Of a stretch of 64,000 nucleotides of DNA, positions 1 to 8,766 are shown one piece after another. The stretch spans positions 26,151 through 90,150 of the forward strand of contig NZ_JAMTCT010000023.1 in assembly GCF_024171995.1 (NCBI RefSeq), written 5' to 3'. The translations under genes and the position numbers were made by a program. How positions within the stretch are numbered: position 1 is the first letter of the stretch; each line of letters begins with the position of its first letter. This DNA is from Promicromonospora umidemergens. Lineage in GTDB: Bacteria; Actinomycetota; Actinomycetes; Actinomycetales; Cellulomonadaceae. Below the pieces are notes generated by a model, which did no database searches, was not told where the DNA came from, and was given only the letters and a program-made list of their open reading frames with translations.

Positions 1-343
1 ACTTCATGGTGCCCTCGAGTGCCAGCAACGCCGGGTCGACCGGGCTGGCGGAGGAGTCGCCGCCGCTCTTCAGCAGCACGCGCTGCGCGCCCTGCTCCAC
101 GTCAAAGCTTGTCGAGTTGGCGAGCAGCGTGCCGTCGAGGGCCTTCGCCTCGTAGTTGAACCGTCCGAGCTTGCCCGACGCCGTCTGGGTCACCCAGACG
201 CCGGAGTCGTTGAGCTCGACGTCCGCCGTCGCCTCACCTTCGTAGAGGAGCGCGAAGCCGAGGAGCCCCGCACCGAAGAGGGTCACCGCACCGATCGATG
301 CAGCTGACCGGCGATTCTCGTACACGCGTGAGACAAAGCTCAT
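1..343 (-). CDS. Giant Ig/FN3-type surface protein, paralogue B (N-terminal part only)
   Basis: This is the first 114 codons of a gene that runs off the left edge of the window. The ATG has a good GAGGAGG ribosome binding site about five bases upstream. The protein has a short basic N-terminus, a membrane segment at about residues 15-35, and then an extracytoplasmic segment. That segment closely matches the same region of the 2021-residue protein encoded at 2003-8068; both contain ELNDSGVWVTQTASGKLGRF and SASPVDPA. The complete product is therefore probably another membrane-anchored protein with a propeller-like N-terminal region followed by Ig-like repeats. Only the N-terminal part is seen; the rest is inferred from the paralogue. 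Confidence 0.8.
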   Translation of the reverse strand, partial: MSFVSRVYENRRSAASIGAVTLFGAGLLGFALLYEGEATADVELNDSGVWVTQTASGKLGRFNYEAKALDGTLLANSTSFDVEQGAQRVLLKSGGDSSASPVDPALLALEGTMK

Positions 344-514
344 GCGTCCTCCTCTTCATCACTCCACCGAAGTCTGTTCACCCGGACCGCACACACAGGC
401 GCAACGGGAGCACCTTACCGGGACGAAGGGTGAATCGTCCTGGAGTTTTGTGGGCAGGACTACCCATGGTGCTCGACCGGATTGTAGGAGTCTGTCCGCC
501 GCCTTGGCCGGTCG

Positions 515-1915
515 TCAGGAGATCCGCCAGACGGCCCTGGGGTCCTTCGGCGACTGACCCTCCCAGACGACGACTCCCAGCTCCTGCAGCTTCTGCAGGT
601 GGCGGATCGCCGTCGGACGGGCTATCCGCGCGGCTTCCTCGACCTGCCCCGTGCCCAGCGGGCGGCCCGAGGAGCGCAACACGTCGAGCACCTGCCGCGC
701 CCCGGGTGAGAGCTGATCGGCGATCTCCTCTGGCAGCATGTCGAGCGACGACAGGACCAGGCGCACGCCGCTCTGCGTCTGGGTGTACACCGGGTCGGTC
801 AGCCCTCTGCTCCGCATCTCGTCGAACATCCGTCGAATACCTTCGCCGAGCTCCTGCGCGATGCCGAGGTCCGAGCACACACGTGCGATGCGGGGGTTAC
901 GGGCGTACCGGCTGATGTCGAGCGGGCGGTCCGGGTTGACGATCCCGGGAAAGCGGCCAGGACTCGATATCTCGACCCGGTCGGGGAAGATCTCAACCCG
1001 CACATGGTCACCGACCATGCTGTAGGAGCGGTGCAGCACCGCGTTGACGAGGCCTTCGAGCCAGGCGTCGCGTGGCACGATCCCCGACGCCTCGAAGCGT
1101 CCGGAGGCCGAGAGCGCCCTTCGACGGTAAAGCAGTCTCTCGATCTCATGGGCCGCGCGGTCGATCTGCTGCGGGATGGATCCTTCACAGCGGATGTCTG
1201 CGTCGTCGTCGAGCGAGAGCCGCGCCCCGGTACCGCGATCCACGTCCGTGTATCGCAGCACGCGCACGTGCGCGTTCGGGAAGAGCATCTGGGGTGACCT
1301 GGCGAACAGGAGATAGGCGGCAACCGTCGGTTCCCTGTCCCGGGTCAGCAGGCCACGAGCGCGCAACATCGCGTCGGGAGACGAGGATCCGATGGCCTGC
1401 TGGTAGGCCCCGACCTCGATGGGATCGAGCTCGTCGACGCCGACTCTGGCTCGCGTGCCGTCGAACGGCGCGGAGCCCCGGTCGTACTCGAGCTCCTGCC
1501 GTTGCGCGAAGCCGAGCCGCCTCGACTCGTCACCGATCCGCAGGTAGACGTCACCCTTGGCCGTCTCATGGACAGCCTCTCCCGGATCCACCCGGAGCAG
1601 GAGAACGCACCTGTCGTCCGACAGCCGGATCTCCTCGACGCGAGCGCGGACGACAGGTCGGGTGAAGTCCTGCGCGGCCTGGCGAAGGGCATTGACGCGC
1701 GCTGGCGGCACACCATCGACCGTGCCGTCGTAGAGACCGACCACGACACAGCCGCCTTCGGCATTCGCGAGCGCGACAAGTGGGATCGCCAGGTCCTTCG
1801 GGTCGACCCGGCCCGACTTGCGCTCGAACCATTGCCCCTCTGGCAATCGGGCAAGCACGTCCAGGGCCTCGTCCGGCGGGAGCGCCAACGCCTGATCCAC
1901 CTCTGCCGCATGCAT
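515..1915 (-). CDS. AlbA_2 (Schlafen-type) DNA-binding regulator with RecG-like C-terminal ATP-binding fold
   Basis: The 466-residue protein has an N-terminal AlbA_2 domain at about residues 20-140 (FERKSG, LANAEGGCVVVG and YLRIGDESRR are typical). The middle at about 270-390 matches the HATPase_c_4 / putative RecG-related domain (LVNAVLHRSYS, ISSPGRFPGIV, RIARVCSDLGIAQELGEGI). A winged helix-turn-helix ends the protein at about 400-460 (ARIARPTAIRHLQKLQELG). Such proteins are usually annotated as transcriptional regulators, but specific roles are largely unknown. The gene sits between two paralogous surface-protein genes on the same strand. Its ATG lies inside a 37-bp palindrome and is preceded by TAGAGT six bases upstream, so a leaderless, self-repressed transcript is likely (inference). 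Confidence 0.8.
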   Translation of the reverse strand: MHAAEVDQALALPPDEALDVLARLPEGQWFERKSGRVDPKDLAIPLVALANAEGGCVVVGLYDGTVDGVPPARVNALRQAAQDFTRPVVRARVEEIRLSDDRCVLLLRVDPGEAVHETAKGDVYLRIGDESRRLGFAQRQELEYDRGSAPFDGTRARVGVDELDPIEVGAYQQAIGSSSPDAMLRARGLLTRDREPTVAAYLLFARSPQMLFPNAHVRVLRYTDVDRGTGARLSLDDDADIRCEGSIPQQIDRAAHEIERLLYRRRALSASGRFEASGIVPRDAWLEGLVNAVLHRSYSMVGDHVRVEIFPDRVEISSPGRFPGIVNPDRPLDISRYARNPRIARVCSDLGIAQELGEGIRRMFDEMRSRGLTDPVYTQTQSGVRLVLSSLDMLPEEIADQLSPGARQVLDVLRSSGRPLGTGQVEEAARIARPTAIRHLQKLQELGVVVWEGQSPKDPRAVWRIS

Positions 1916-1949
1916 GCACCTACTCTAACATTGTTAGAGTAGGTGCATG
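1913..1949. promoter_or_regulatory. 37-bp perfect palindrome over the start of the AlbA_2 gene (putative operator)
   Basis: Two 18-base arms, CATGCACCTACTCTAACA and its exact complement, are separated by one base. The palindrome includes the ATG and the TAGAGT -10-like hexamer (1922-1927 on the minus strand). This is where a dimeric autorepressor would block a leaderless promoter. It could also act as a terminator for the upstream gene ending at 2003, but there is no T-tract. Confidence 0.6.
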
Positions 1950-2002
1950 TGGGTCGGCGGGCGACGGGACATCAGGCAAGGGTGAAGCTGGTGCACGGCG
2001 AC

Positions 2003-5000
2003 TCACCAGGCGGCGCGAGTCGAGTCGCCCCAGACGTCAGTATTGACCCAGACCTGCGATCCGGACCGACCCCAGGAGCAGGCGAGCTCGGCGTCGATAT
2101 TTCCGTTCGCGTCCAGCACGAGGGGGTTGCCGAAGCGGTCGTTGCGCTCGCGGTTCCTGACCTCGTCGGTAAATGTCGTGGGGTAGAACTCCTCGCCGTC
2201 GGCGACGCAGCGCACCCTGAACCCCGCACCGGGCGTGCCTGCGCGCACCACGATTTCGACGTAGTTCTCGCCGCCTCCGGCGCCACCACCCTTCGCCGCG
2301 CGCACAGTACGGTTCGAGGCGTCGCTGCCGGTCGTCCCTGTCTTCTCGGCCCAGGCGCCACATCCCGCCGCGTTGCAGCTCCGGGCCCTGAGCGTGTAGC
2401 TCTTGTTCGGCCCGGTCGGAACGTTGATACGCGAAGTGGGAGACCTGTTGCCGGAGTCGTCGTGGTCACCGCTCATGACGAACTCCGTCCCCGTGACCTC
2501 GCTGCCCCCGGTGCTGGTCGCCGCGAAGACGGAGAAGTAGCCGTCGTCGCTGCGGTCCCGCGTCCACCCGAGCTCGGGCCGGCCCGGCACCGTGTACGGC
2601 TTCACCGAGTTCGAGCGCGTCGTCCACTGGGAACAGGTGTGCTTGTTGCAGGCCCGGACGTCGAACGTGTGGTCCCGGCCGTTGGAGAGGCCGGTGAAGT
2701 CGAACGGGGAGCCCGTGGCCCTCTCCTCCCTCGAACCGTCCGCCCGCACCTCGTAGTACGGGCCGTTGCCGCGGAACTCGCTGATCTCGCCCCACGACAC
2801 GCGGGCCTTGCCGTTGGTGTCCTCGGTCAGCGCCGCACTCGGGTTACCGGGCACCAACGGTGTGCCGTGCGGCTCCAACGCCGTGGATCTCGGGCTCTCC
2901 GGTGACCTGCCCGCCTTGTTCTCCGCGACGACCGTGAACTGGTACGCGGACCGCTGATCCAGGTTGTTCAGCGTCTTCGACGCGCCGGTCACCGGCATCG
3001 TCCGCTCCTCGTTCCCGTCCCGGAACACGCTCAGGTGATACGTCTTGATCGTGGCACCGTTGGTCGCCGGCGCCGTCCACTGCACCGTGATCTTCCCACC
3101 CGCCGCGGTAGGCGCGCGCGACGCGGTCGGAGCAGCGGGACGGGCGGGCGGCGCAGCGGGCGTCTCCGGCGCCGACGGGTCCGACCACTCCGACGGGTCG
3201 GGCGCCGCGTTCCGCGCCTGCACCCGCACCGTGTAGGCGGTGCCGTTCCGCAGCCCCTCCCACACCGTCCGCGTGCCGTCGAGGCAGGTCTTCTGCAGCT
3301 GGCCCGACGGCGGCGCCGGGCTGATCTCCAGGTTGACGCACTCGATCGGCGAACGGTCCGTGTACGAGCGGTTCTGCCAGGTCACCGTCAGGAGCTGATC
3401 ACCGAACACGAGCTCGGGCGCCGCCGGCGGGTCCGGCTTCTCGTCGGGCCGCGCCTCCTCGGACGCCCCCGACTCCCCAGAGGTACCCACCTCGTTCTCC
3501 GCCGTCACCGTGAACGTGTACGTCTGGTTGTTCGTCAGGCCGGTGATCGTGCAGGTGGTGGTGGGGCAGGTGGTGGCGCTGCCCCGGCTGGGCCGTACGC
3601 GGTACTCGGTGATCTCCGCCCCGTTGTCGGACGGCGGGTCCCAGCTCAGCACCACCGTCTCGGACCGCACCTCCTCGACGACCGGCGGGCGCGGCGTCTC
3701 CGGGGCGCCGAGCACCGTCACACGAGCGGTTCCCTCGACCTCACGAGTGGGGTCGTCGGTCACGTCAGCCACCCGGTAGCGCACCACCGTCACCCCGTGG
3801 AAGTCGGCGGGTGGGGTGACCGTCACGCTGTCCCCTGCGGTCTCGACGGTGCCCCGGCCGGACTCGAGCCGGGCCGAGACGAGCCGCAGCGGGTCCTCCG
3901 GGAAGGGGTTGATGTCGTTCTCCAGCACGTCCACGGTGACCGGCTCGCCCTGGTGCGCGTCCGGCACCTCGTCGGTGTTGGCCCGCACGAGCGGGCGCGT
4001 CGAGGCCACGACGGTGACGGTGAGCTGGCCGGCGACCGGCGGGTGCCCGCCGTCGGACACCGTGAAGCCGACGGTGGCCGTGTTGCCCTTCGGCACGTCC
4101 GGCGCCGCTGTGGCCAGCACCGTCGCGCCCTCGGTCGCGAGGCTCAGCCCGCCTGTGTCGCCGGCGACCGTCACGGTGAGCGGGTCGCCGTCGGGGTCCA
4201 CGACGAAGCGGGACAGGTCGAGCGCGGTCTCCTCGCCCGCCGCGGCCTCCAGCGCGGGCGTGCCGGTGATCTCGGGCGGCTCGTTCTCGCCCGGCAGCAC
4301 GTCGATCGGCAGCGTGAGCAGGGCGGTGCGACCGTCGGGGTCGTCGATGCCCGAGCCGTCGGTCACCTCGAACGTCAGGGCGGCCGGGCCGGAGTAGTCC
4401 TTGTAGGCGGTGTAGGTGACCGCTGCGGGTCCCGTGACCTCGTGGTCGCCTTCCGTGGCCGCGACCTTCGACTCGTCGGTGATCCTCGGCGTACGCCCCT
4501 CGGCAACGACCACGTACTCGGTGAGGTCCAGCGGGGTGGGTTCACCGGCGGCCACCTCCACCGCCGCCAGGTCCTCGCGGAGCCGCGGCAGCGTGCCGTC
4601 CCGCGGCACGCGCAGGAACGCCTTGCCGGTCAGCCCGTCCATGTCGGTGACCTCGTAGGTGATGACCTGCGGGTGAGCCGTGAGCGGCACGGCGATCTCC
4701 CCGTCGTCGGTCACGGTGGCGCCGTCCGGCCCCTGGCCCGGCACAGTGACCTCCAGGTCCGCGGCGAGCCCGTCCGGGTCGAGATCGTTGCCCGTGACGT
4801 CGACGGTCACGGCGGGTGACGCGACGTCCTCCGGGGCGACGGCGTCGTCCCGCGCGACCGGACGGAGCAGGGGCGCGTCCCTGGCCACCTCCACGGTGAT
4901 CGCGCCGGTGGCGCGCGCCGCGAACGAGTCCTCGACCCCGTAGTAGAACGTGTGCGTGCCCTCGCCGTCGGGCGCGGTGACGACCACGAGGTCGTCCGCG

Positions 5001-8000
5001 ACCTCCGGCTCCAGCTCGGCCGCACCGTCGAACGACTTCGGCACCAGGCCCACCTGGTCGCCGTTCGGGTCCGAGTCGTTCGCCAGCGCGTCGATGCCGA
5101 TCGTCCGGCCCGGCCGCACCGACACCTCGTCGTCCACGGCGAGCGGCGCCTGGTTCACCTGCGGCGGCGTCGCCACCCCGACGCGGACCGTTCCGGTGGC
5201 GGTGGCGCCACGCGTGTCCGTGACGGAGTAGGTGAGCTGGTCCTCCCCTGCGGCGTTCGCGGAGGCCGCGTACTCCAGGTACCCGTCGACGATGTCGACG
5301 GTGCCCATCTCCGGCGCCGACGTGATCGCCTCGAGCTGCACGTGGTCGCCGTCCGGGTCGCTGCCCTCCAGCGGGAGGGCTACCCGGGTGCTCGCTCCGG
5401 CCAGCACCCGCGCCGTGACGTCGGGCGGCTGCGGTGCGACGTTCTCGTCGTCGTCCACCACCGTCACGGTCACCTGGGCGGAGTCCTTCTGGCCGTTGGG
5501 GTCGGTGACCTCGTAGACCAGGTGGACGGTGCCGGACCGGTCCGGACCCGCCTTGAACCGGACGCTGTCCTCGGACACGAACGCCTCGCCCGCCTCCGGC
5601 TGCTCCACCAGGTCCTCGGCGAGCGTGAGCTCGAGCCCGTCCGGGTGGGCGTCGTTGGTCAGCACCGGGATCGTCACGACGTCGCCGGCGTGCACCGTCG
5701 CCTCGTCGGCGTCGGCCTCCGGCGGGCGGAGCTTCGTCGCGGCAGGCACCGGCACCACCCGCACCTGCCCGACGGCGGTCTCCGTGCCGTTCGCCGCCGT
5801 GTACTCGATGGTGACCGGGCCCTCCGGCCGTTTGACCTCGCTGAGGCGCAGCACGTGGTGGTCCAGCACCGCCGCGGTCACCGGGGCGCCGTCGGGCACG
5901 GTCACCGACTGCACGACGAGCACGCCGCCGGCCGGGTCGGTGTCGTTCGCCAGCACGTCCACCAGGGCGGAACCACCGGCCGGCAGGAGCACCGTGTCGG
6001 TCACCGTCACCGGGACACCGTCCTGCTCCGGCGGCGGCAGCACATCCACGCGCACCAGCCCCAGCGTCGCTTCCGGGCCATCGCTCACCTGATAGGTCAG
6101 GTCGTACGATCCCGGCTCCTGGCTCAGGAACCGGAACGAGCCCGCCGCGAAGTTCGGCGTGATCGTGGCCGGAGCCTGCTCGCCCACGTCGACCAGCCGG
6201 AGGCGGTCGCCGTTCGGATCGGTGTCGTTCGTCAGCGGGTACACCGTCACCGGCTGTCCGGCCGGAACCGCCACGTGGTCCCCGACGGCGACCGGTGGCG
6301 CCTCCGCTGCGACGACGTCGACCAGGAGCCTGCCCTCGCCCACCATGCCGCCGCTGTCGCTGACCGTGAGGTCGACGATCTTGCGGCCCGTCGCGCCACC
6401 ACCGTCGCGGAACTCGACGGCGCCGTCCGGGCGGAACCGGATCTCGTCGGCGACGTCACCGGTTGCGGCGCTGGACAGCACGAGGTCGTCACCGTCCGGG
6501 TCGCGCCAGAAGGGCAGCACCTTGATCGTCGCCTCGCCGCCCTGCGCCACGCGGAGCACCGGTTCGCCGTCGGCGGCGGGAGCCTCGTTCGAGCCGGGCG
6601 GCACCACGCGGACCCGGACCTTCGCGTCGGCCGTACCGCCACGACCGTCGTCGACCGTGTACCTGAGAGTGGCCGAGCCCGACGCTTCCGCCGGCACGTC
6701 CACCTGGAGCGCCAGACCGTCCAGCACCCGGTGCACGGTGATGCCCTTGGCGTCCTCTGGCGGCTGCGCCACCGACACGGTCATCACGTCCCCGTCCGGG
6801 TCGGTGTCGTTGCCCAGCACGTTCAGCACGGTGGTGCGCCCGGGGCGCACACCGAGATCGTCGTCCTCCGGCGTTGGCGCCCGGTTCGGCTTGTCACGTT
6901 CGGCGACGAGCTGGTCCACCAGCTCGGGCGTCGTCGTCTCCGTCTCGGTCTTCTCCCCCTCGGCCTCCTCCGGCATCGTGAGGTCCCAGTCGTCGACCTT
7001 CTCGAAGTCGTCGGCGGCCATCCACAGGGTGCCTTCTGCGACGTCGTTCAGCACGACGACGTCGCGGTTGACCCGGTAGGCGAGCTCGCCGTCCGCCCCC
7101 TCGAGGCTCTGGTCCACGTCACGGTCCGTGCCCGGGCAGTCCCGCACCACCTGACCGGTACCCGACCAGGCACCGAACGTGCAGGCGCCCACCTGGACGG
7201 GAGCCGCCGGGACGCCGTCGGCCACGCGCGTCGTCGACTCGCCGCCGCCCAGCGGCTGCGCGACCAGCCCGGTCGGTGTGCCGACCGCCACCGACCGCTT
7301 CTCGTCCGACGGCTGCTGCAGCCGCCCCTCTGCGCCGCCTGGCAGGTCCACGACCTCGCCACCGGGCAGGACCAGCGCGGACGCCGTCCGGTCCAGCACC
7401 ACCGGCTCGTCGCCGACCGCGGTGAGCTCCACCTCGGCGTCCTTCGCCACGGGGAGCTCGCTCTCGATGACCTCGCCCGGTGCGCCACGCTGACCGGTGT
7501 CGACCCGGTACAGCATCCCGTCCGACGGGACCGCGACGAACACCGTCCCGTCGGTCGCGACGGCGAGCCGCCCGCCCGCGCCGAGCTCCGCCGTCGGCTC
7601 GAGCTCCTCCTCGTCGAAAGCTGTCACGCCGTCGAAGGGCAGCACCCACAGCCGGCCGTTCTCGGGGTCGAGGATCGCGGTGGCCGGGCCGCCGGACGCG
7701 ACCTGGGCGCCTCTCGGCGCCTGGACCGGGCCCGCGAGCACCAGCTGGGCGGGGTCGACGGGGCTCGCCGCCGATGTACCTTCGTCCGTCAGCAGCACCC
7801 GGCCCTCGTCCTGCTGGACGTCGAAGTTCGACGATCCGGCGAGGAGGGTGCTGTCCAGGGCTCCTGCCTCGTCGTTGAAACGACCCAGCTTGCCCGAGGC
7901 GGTCTGCGTGACCCAGACGCCGGAGTCGTTGAGCTCGAGCTCCGCCGTGGCCTCGCCGTCCTGCAGGAAGGCAAGAGCCAGCAGCGCACCACTGAACAGT

Positions 8001-8068
8001 GCCACCAGAGCCCAGGACACGACGAACCCTGTCGTAAACCTGAACCTGCCCTCGACCGCGTCCGCCAC
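2003..8068 (-). CDS. Giant membrane-anchored Ig/cadherin-like and fibronectin type III repeat protein, paralogue A
   Basis: This protein of 2021 residues starts at a GTG with GAGGGGG seven bases upstream; an ATG 24 codons earlier has no such site. Residues about 12-35 form one membrane segment. About 40-370 look like a beta-propeller-type sensor region. An acidic linker follows. About ten Ig/cadherin-like repeats then run from about 400 to 1370, marked by NDTDPDGD, NDTDPNGD, GSDPDGD, NDSDPNGD and similar putative calcium-binding motifs. Five FN3 domains follow at about 1370-1900, then a Cys-containing C-terminal domain. Related actinobacterial proteins are often encoded beside MoxR/DUF58/transglutaminase genes, but none is visible here. 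A role in cell-surface adhesion or wall-linked sensing is inference. Confidence 0.85.
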   Translation of the reverse strand: MADAVEGRFRFTTGFVVSWALVALFSGALLALAFLQDGEATAELELNDSGVWVTQTASGKLGRFNDEAGALDSTLLAGSSNFDVQQDEGRVLLTDEGTSAASPVDPAQLVLAGPVQAPRGAQVASGGPATAILDPENGRLWVLPFDGVTAFDEEELEPTAELGAGGRLAVATDGTVFVAVPSDGMLYRVDTGQRGAPGEVIESELPVAKDAEVELTAVGDEPVVLDRTASALVLPGGEVVDLPGGAEGRLQQPSDEKRSVAVGTPTGLVAQPLGGGESTTRVADGVPAAPVQVGACTFGAWSGTGQVVRDCPGTDRDVDQSLEGADGELAYRVNRDVVVLNDVAEGTLWMAADDFEKVDDWDLTMPEEAEGEKTETETTTPELVDQLVAERDKPNRAPTPEDDDLGVRPGRTTVLNVLGNDTDPDGDVMTVSVAQPPEDAKGITVHRVLDGLALQVDVPAEASGSATLRYTVDDGRGGTADAKVRVRVVPPGSNEAPAADGEPVLRVAQGGEATIKVLPFWRDPDGDDLVLSSAATGDVADEIRFRPDGAVEFRDGGGATGRKIVDLTVSDSGGMVGEGRLLVDVVAAEAPPVAVGDHVAVPAGQPVTVYPLTNDTDPNGDRLRLVDVGEQAPATITPNFAAGSFRFLSQEPGSYDLTYQVSDGPEATLGLVRVDVLPPPEQDGVPVTVTDTVLLPAGGSALVDVLANDTDPAGGVLVVQSVTVPDGAPVTAAVLDHHVLRLSEVKRPEGPVTIEYTAANGTETAVGQVRVVPVPAATKLRPPEADADEATVHAGDVVTIPVLTNDAHPDGLELTLAEDLVEQPEAGEAFVSEDSVRFKAGPDRSGTVHLVYEVTDPNGQKDSAQVTVTVVDDDENVAPQPPDVTARVLAGASTRVALPLEGSDPDGDHVQLEAITSAPEMGTVDIVDGYLEYAASANAAGEDQLTYSVTDTRGATATGTVRVGVATPPQVNQAPLAVDDEVSVRPGRTIGIDALANDSDPNGDQVGLVPKSFDGAAELEPEVADDLVVVTAPDGEGTHTFYYGVEDSFAARATGAITVEVARDAPLLRPVARDDAVAPEDVASPAVTVDVTGNDLDPDGLAADLEVTVPGQGPDGATVTDDGEIAVPLTAHPQVITYEVTDMDGLTGKAFLRVPRDGTLPRLREDLAAVEVAAGEPTPLDLTEYVVVAEGRTPRITDESKVAATEGDHEVTGPAAVTYTAYKDYSGPAALTFEVTDGSGIDDPDGRTALLTLPIDVLPGENEPPEITGTPALEAAAGEETALDLSRFVVDPDGDPLTVTVAGDTGGLSLATEGATVLATAAPDVPKGNTATVGFTVSDGGHPPVAGQLTVTVVASTRPLVRANTDEVPDAHQGEPVTVDVLENDINPFPEDPLRLVSARLESGRGTVETAGDSVTVTPPADFHGVTVVRYRVADVTDDPTREVEGTARVTVLGAPETPRPPVVEEVRSETVVLSWDPPSDNGAEITEYRVRPSRGSATTCPTTTCTITGLTNNQTYTFTVTAENEVGTSGESGASEEARPDEKPDPPAAPELVFGDQLLTVTWQNRSYTDRSPIECVNLEISPAPPSGQLQKTCLDGTRTVWEGLRNGTAYTVRVQARNAAPDPSEWSDPSAPETPAAPPARPAAPTASRAPTAAGGKITVQWTAPATNGATIKTYHLSVFRDGNEERTMPVTGASKTLNNLDQRSAYQFTVVAENKAGRSPESPRSTALEPHGTPLVPGNPSAALTEDTNGKARVSWGEISEFRGNGPYYEVRADGSREERATGSPFDFTGLSNGRDHTFDVRACNKHTCSQWTTRSNSVKPYTVPGRPELGWTRDRSDDGYFSVFAATSTGGSEVTGTEFVMSGDHDDSGNRSPTSRINVPTGPNKSYTLRARSCNAAGCGAWAEKTGTTGSDASNRTVRAAKGGGAGGGENYVEIVVRAGTPGAGFRVRCVADGEEFYPTTFTDEVRNRERNDRFGNPLVLDANGNIDAELACSWGRSGSQVWVNTDVWGDSTRAAW

Positions 8069-8188
8069 GAACCGCCCCCTCAACAGGCTGCATCCTAGCC
8101 AGAAGTTCGGATGCGCAGGTGGGGAGAAATACCCATGCACAGGGGTTGCGGTACCGGTGCCCCTGACATCGGGCCGAACTCATCGACT

Positions 8189-8246
8189 TCGGTCGGATGG
8201 GATGAGATCGGTCAGTCGTCGGACCGATCTCATCCCATCCGACCGA
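8189..8246. repeat. 25-bp perfect inverted repeat in a divergent gap
   Basis: The arms 8189-8213 and 8222-8246 are exactly complementary around an 8-base loop. The hairpin lies between two divergently transcribed genes (starts at 8068 and 8308), so it is not a terminator for either. It may be a regulator site or a dispersed palindromic element. Confidence 0.75.
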
Positions 8247-8280
8247 TCTCGTCGAGGCCGGATGACATCCTCTCGCTAGG

Positions 8281-8300
8281 CGATAACAAGCCTGTTATCG
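8281..8300. promoter_or_regulatory. Putative operator of the XRE-MntA/HepT operon
   Basis: CGATAACA-AGCC-TGTTATCG is an exact 8-bp inverted repeat ending seven bases before the ATG. It overlaps the -10-like hexamer TATCGT (8296-8301), which lies six bases before the ATG, so the mRNA is probably leaderless. The XRE domain encoded just downstream is the natural candidate ligand (inference). Confidence 0.65.
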
Positions 8301-8307
8301 TCGGCCC

Positions 8308-8766
8308 ATGAGCCTCGAGTTCGGCACATGGGTACACATCCGGCGGACGGCGCTCGGACTCTCCCAGGCGCGCCTCGCGGCCATCGCAGGTGTCCATCAG
8401 CCGACCATCGCCGCCGTCGAGAAGGGTCACCGCAGTGCGACCGACCCGGTCCGCCGCAAGCTCACCGCTGCGCTCCAGGCGCGGCCGGGTGACCTTCTTG
8501 CCGGCCTCCGCGACGAGGTGATCGCTCTCGTCGAACGGCACGGCGCCAGCAACCCTCGGGTCTTCGGGTCGATCGCGCGCGGGACCGACACAGTCTGGTC
8601 CGACGTCGACCTGCTGGTCACCTTTCCCGATACGGCGGCGCGACTTGCCTACTTCGACCTCGTCCAGGACCTGGCAGATCTCCTGACCGTCGAGGTCGAC
8701 GTCGTCGACGACGCGTCGACCGGGCGCGCGTCGGAACAGGCGCAGCGCGAGGCGCTCGCACTGTGA
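8308..8766 (+). CDS. mntA: XRE-type HTH fused to a MntA-like minimal nucleotidyltransferase (antitoxin)
   Basis: The 152-residue protein has an XRE helix-turn-helix at about residues 5-60 (LSQARLAAIAGVHQPTIAAVEKG). A minimal nucleotidyltransferase follows at about 65-150 with the catalytic signature GSIARG (87-92) and SDVD (98-101). MntA antitoxins add AMP groups to a tyrosine of the partner HepT and so disarm it. The partner gene follows with a four-base GTGA overlap, so the two are co-translated. The HTH fusion is an addition to the minimal MntA form and suggests that the antitoxin also controls its own promoter through the palindrome just upstream. Confidence 0.8.
   Translation: MSLEFGTWVHIRRTALGLSQARLAAIAGVHQPTIAAVEKGHRSATDPVRRKLTAALQARPGDLLAGLRDEVIALVERHGASNPRVFGSIARGTDTVWSDVDLLVTFPDTAARLAYFDLVQDLADLLTVEVDVVDDASTGRASEQAQREALAL

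Noticed and set aside
4952..8098. Long plus-strand open frame of about 1048 codons opposite the giant surface protein
   Set aside because: It is Arg/Val/His-rich without domains and is a GC-rich shadow of the minus-strand gene, which has clear repeats.
8069..8140. ATG start 24 codons upstream for the giant protein
   Set aside because: No ribosome binding site, and the extra residues do not match the paralogue; the GTG at 8068 has GAGGGGG.
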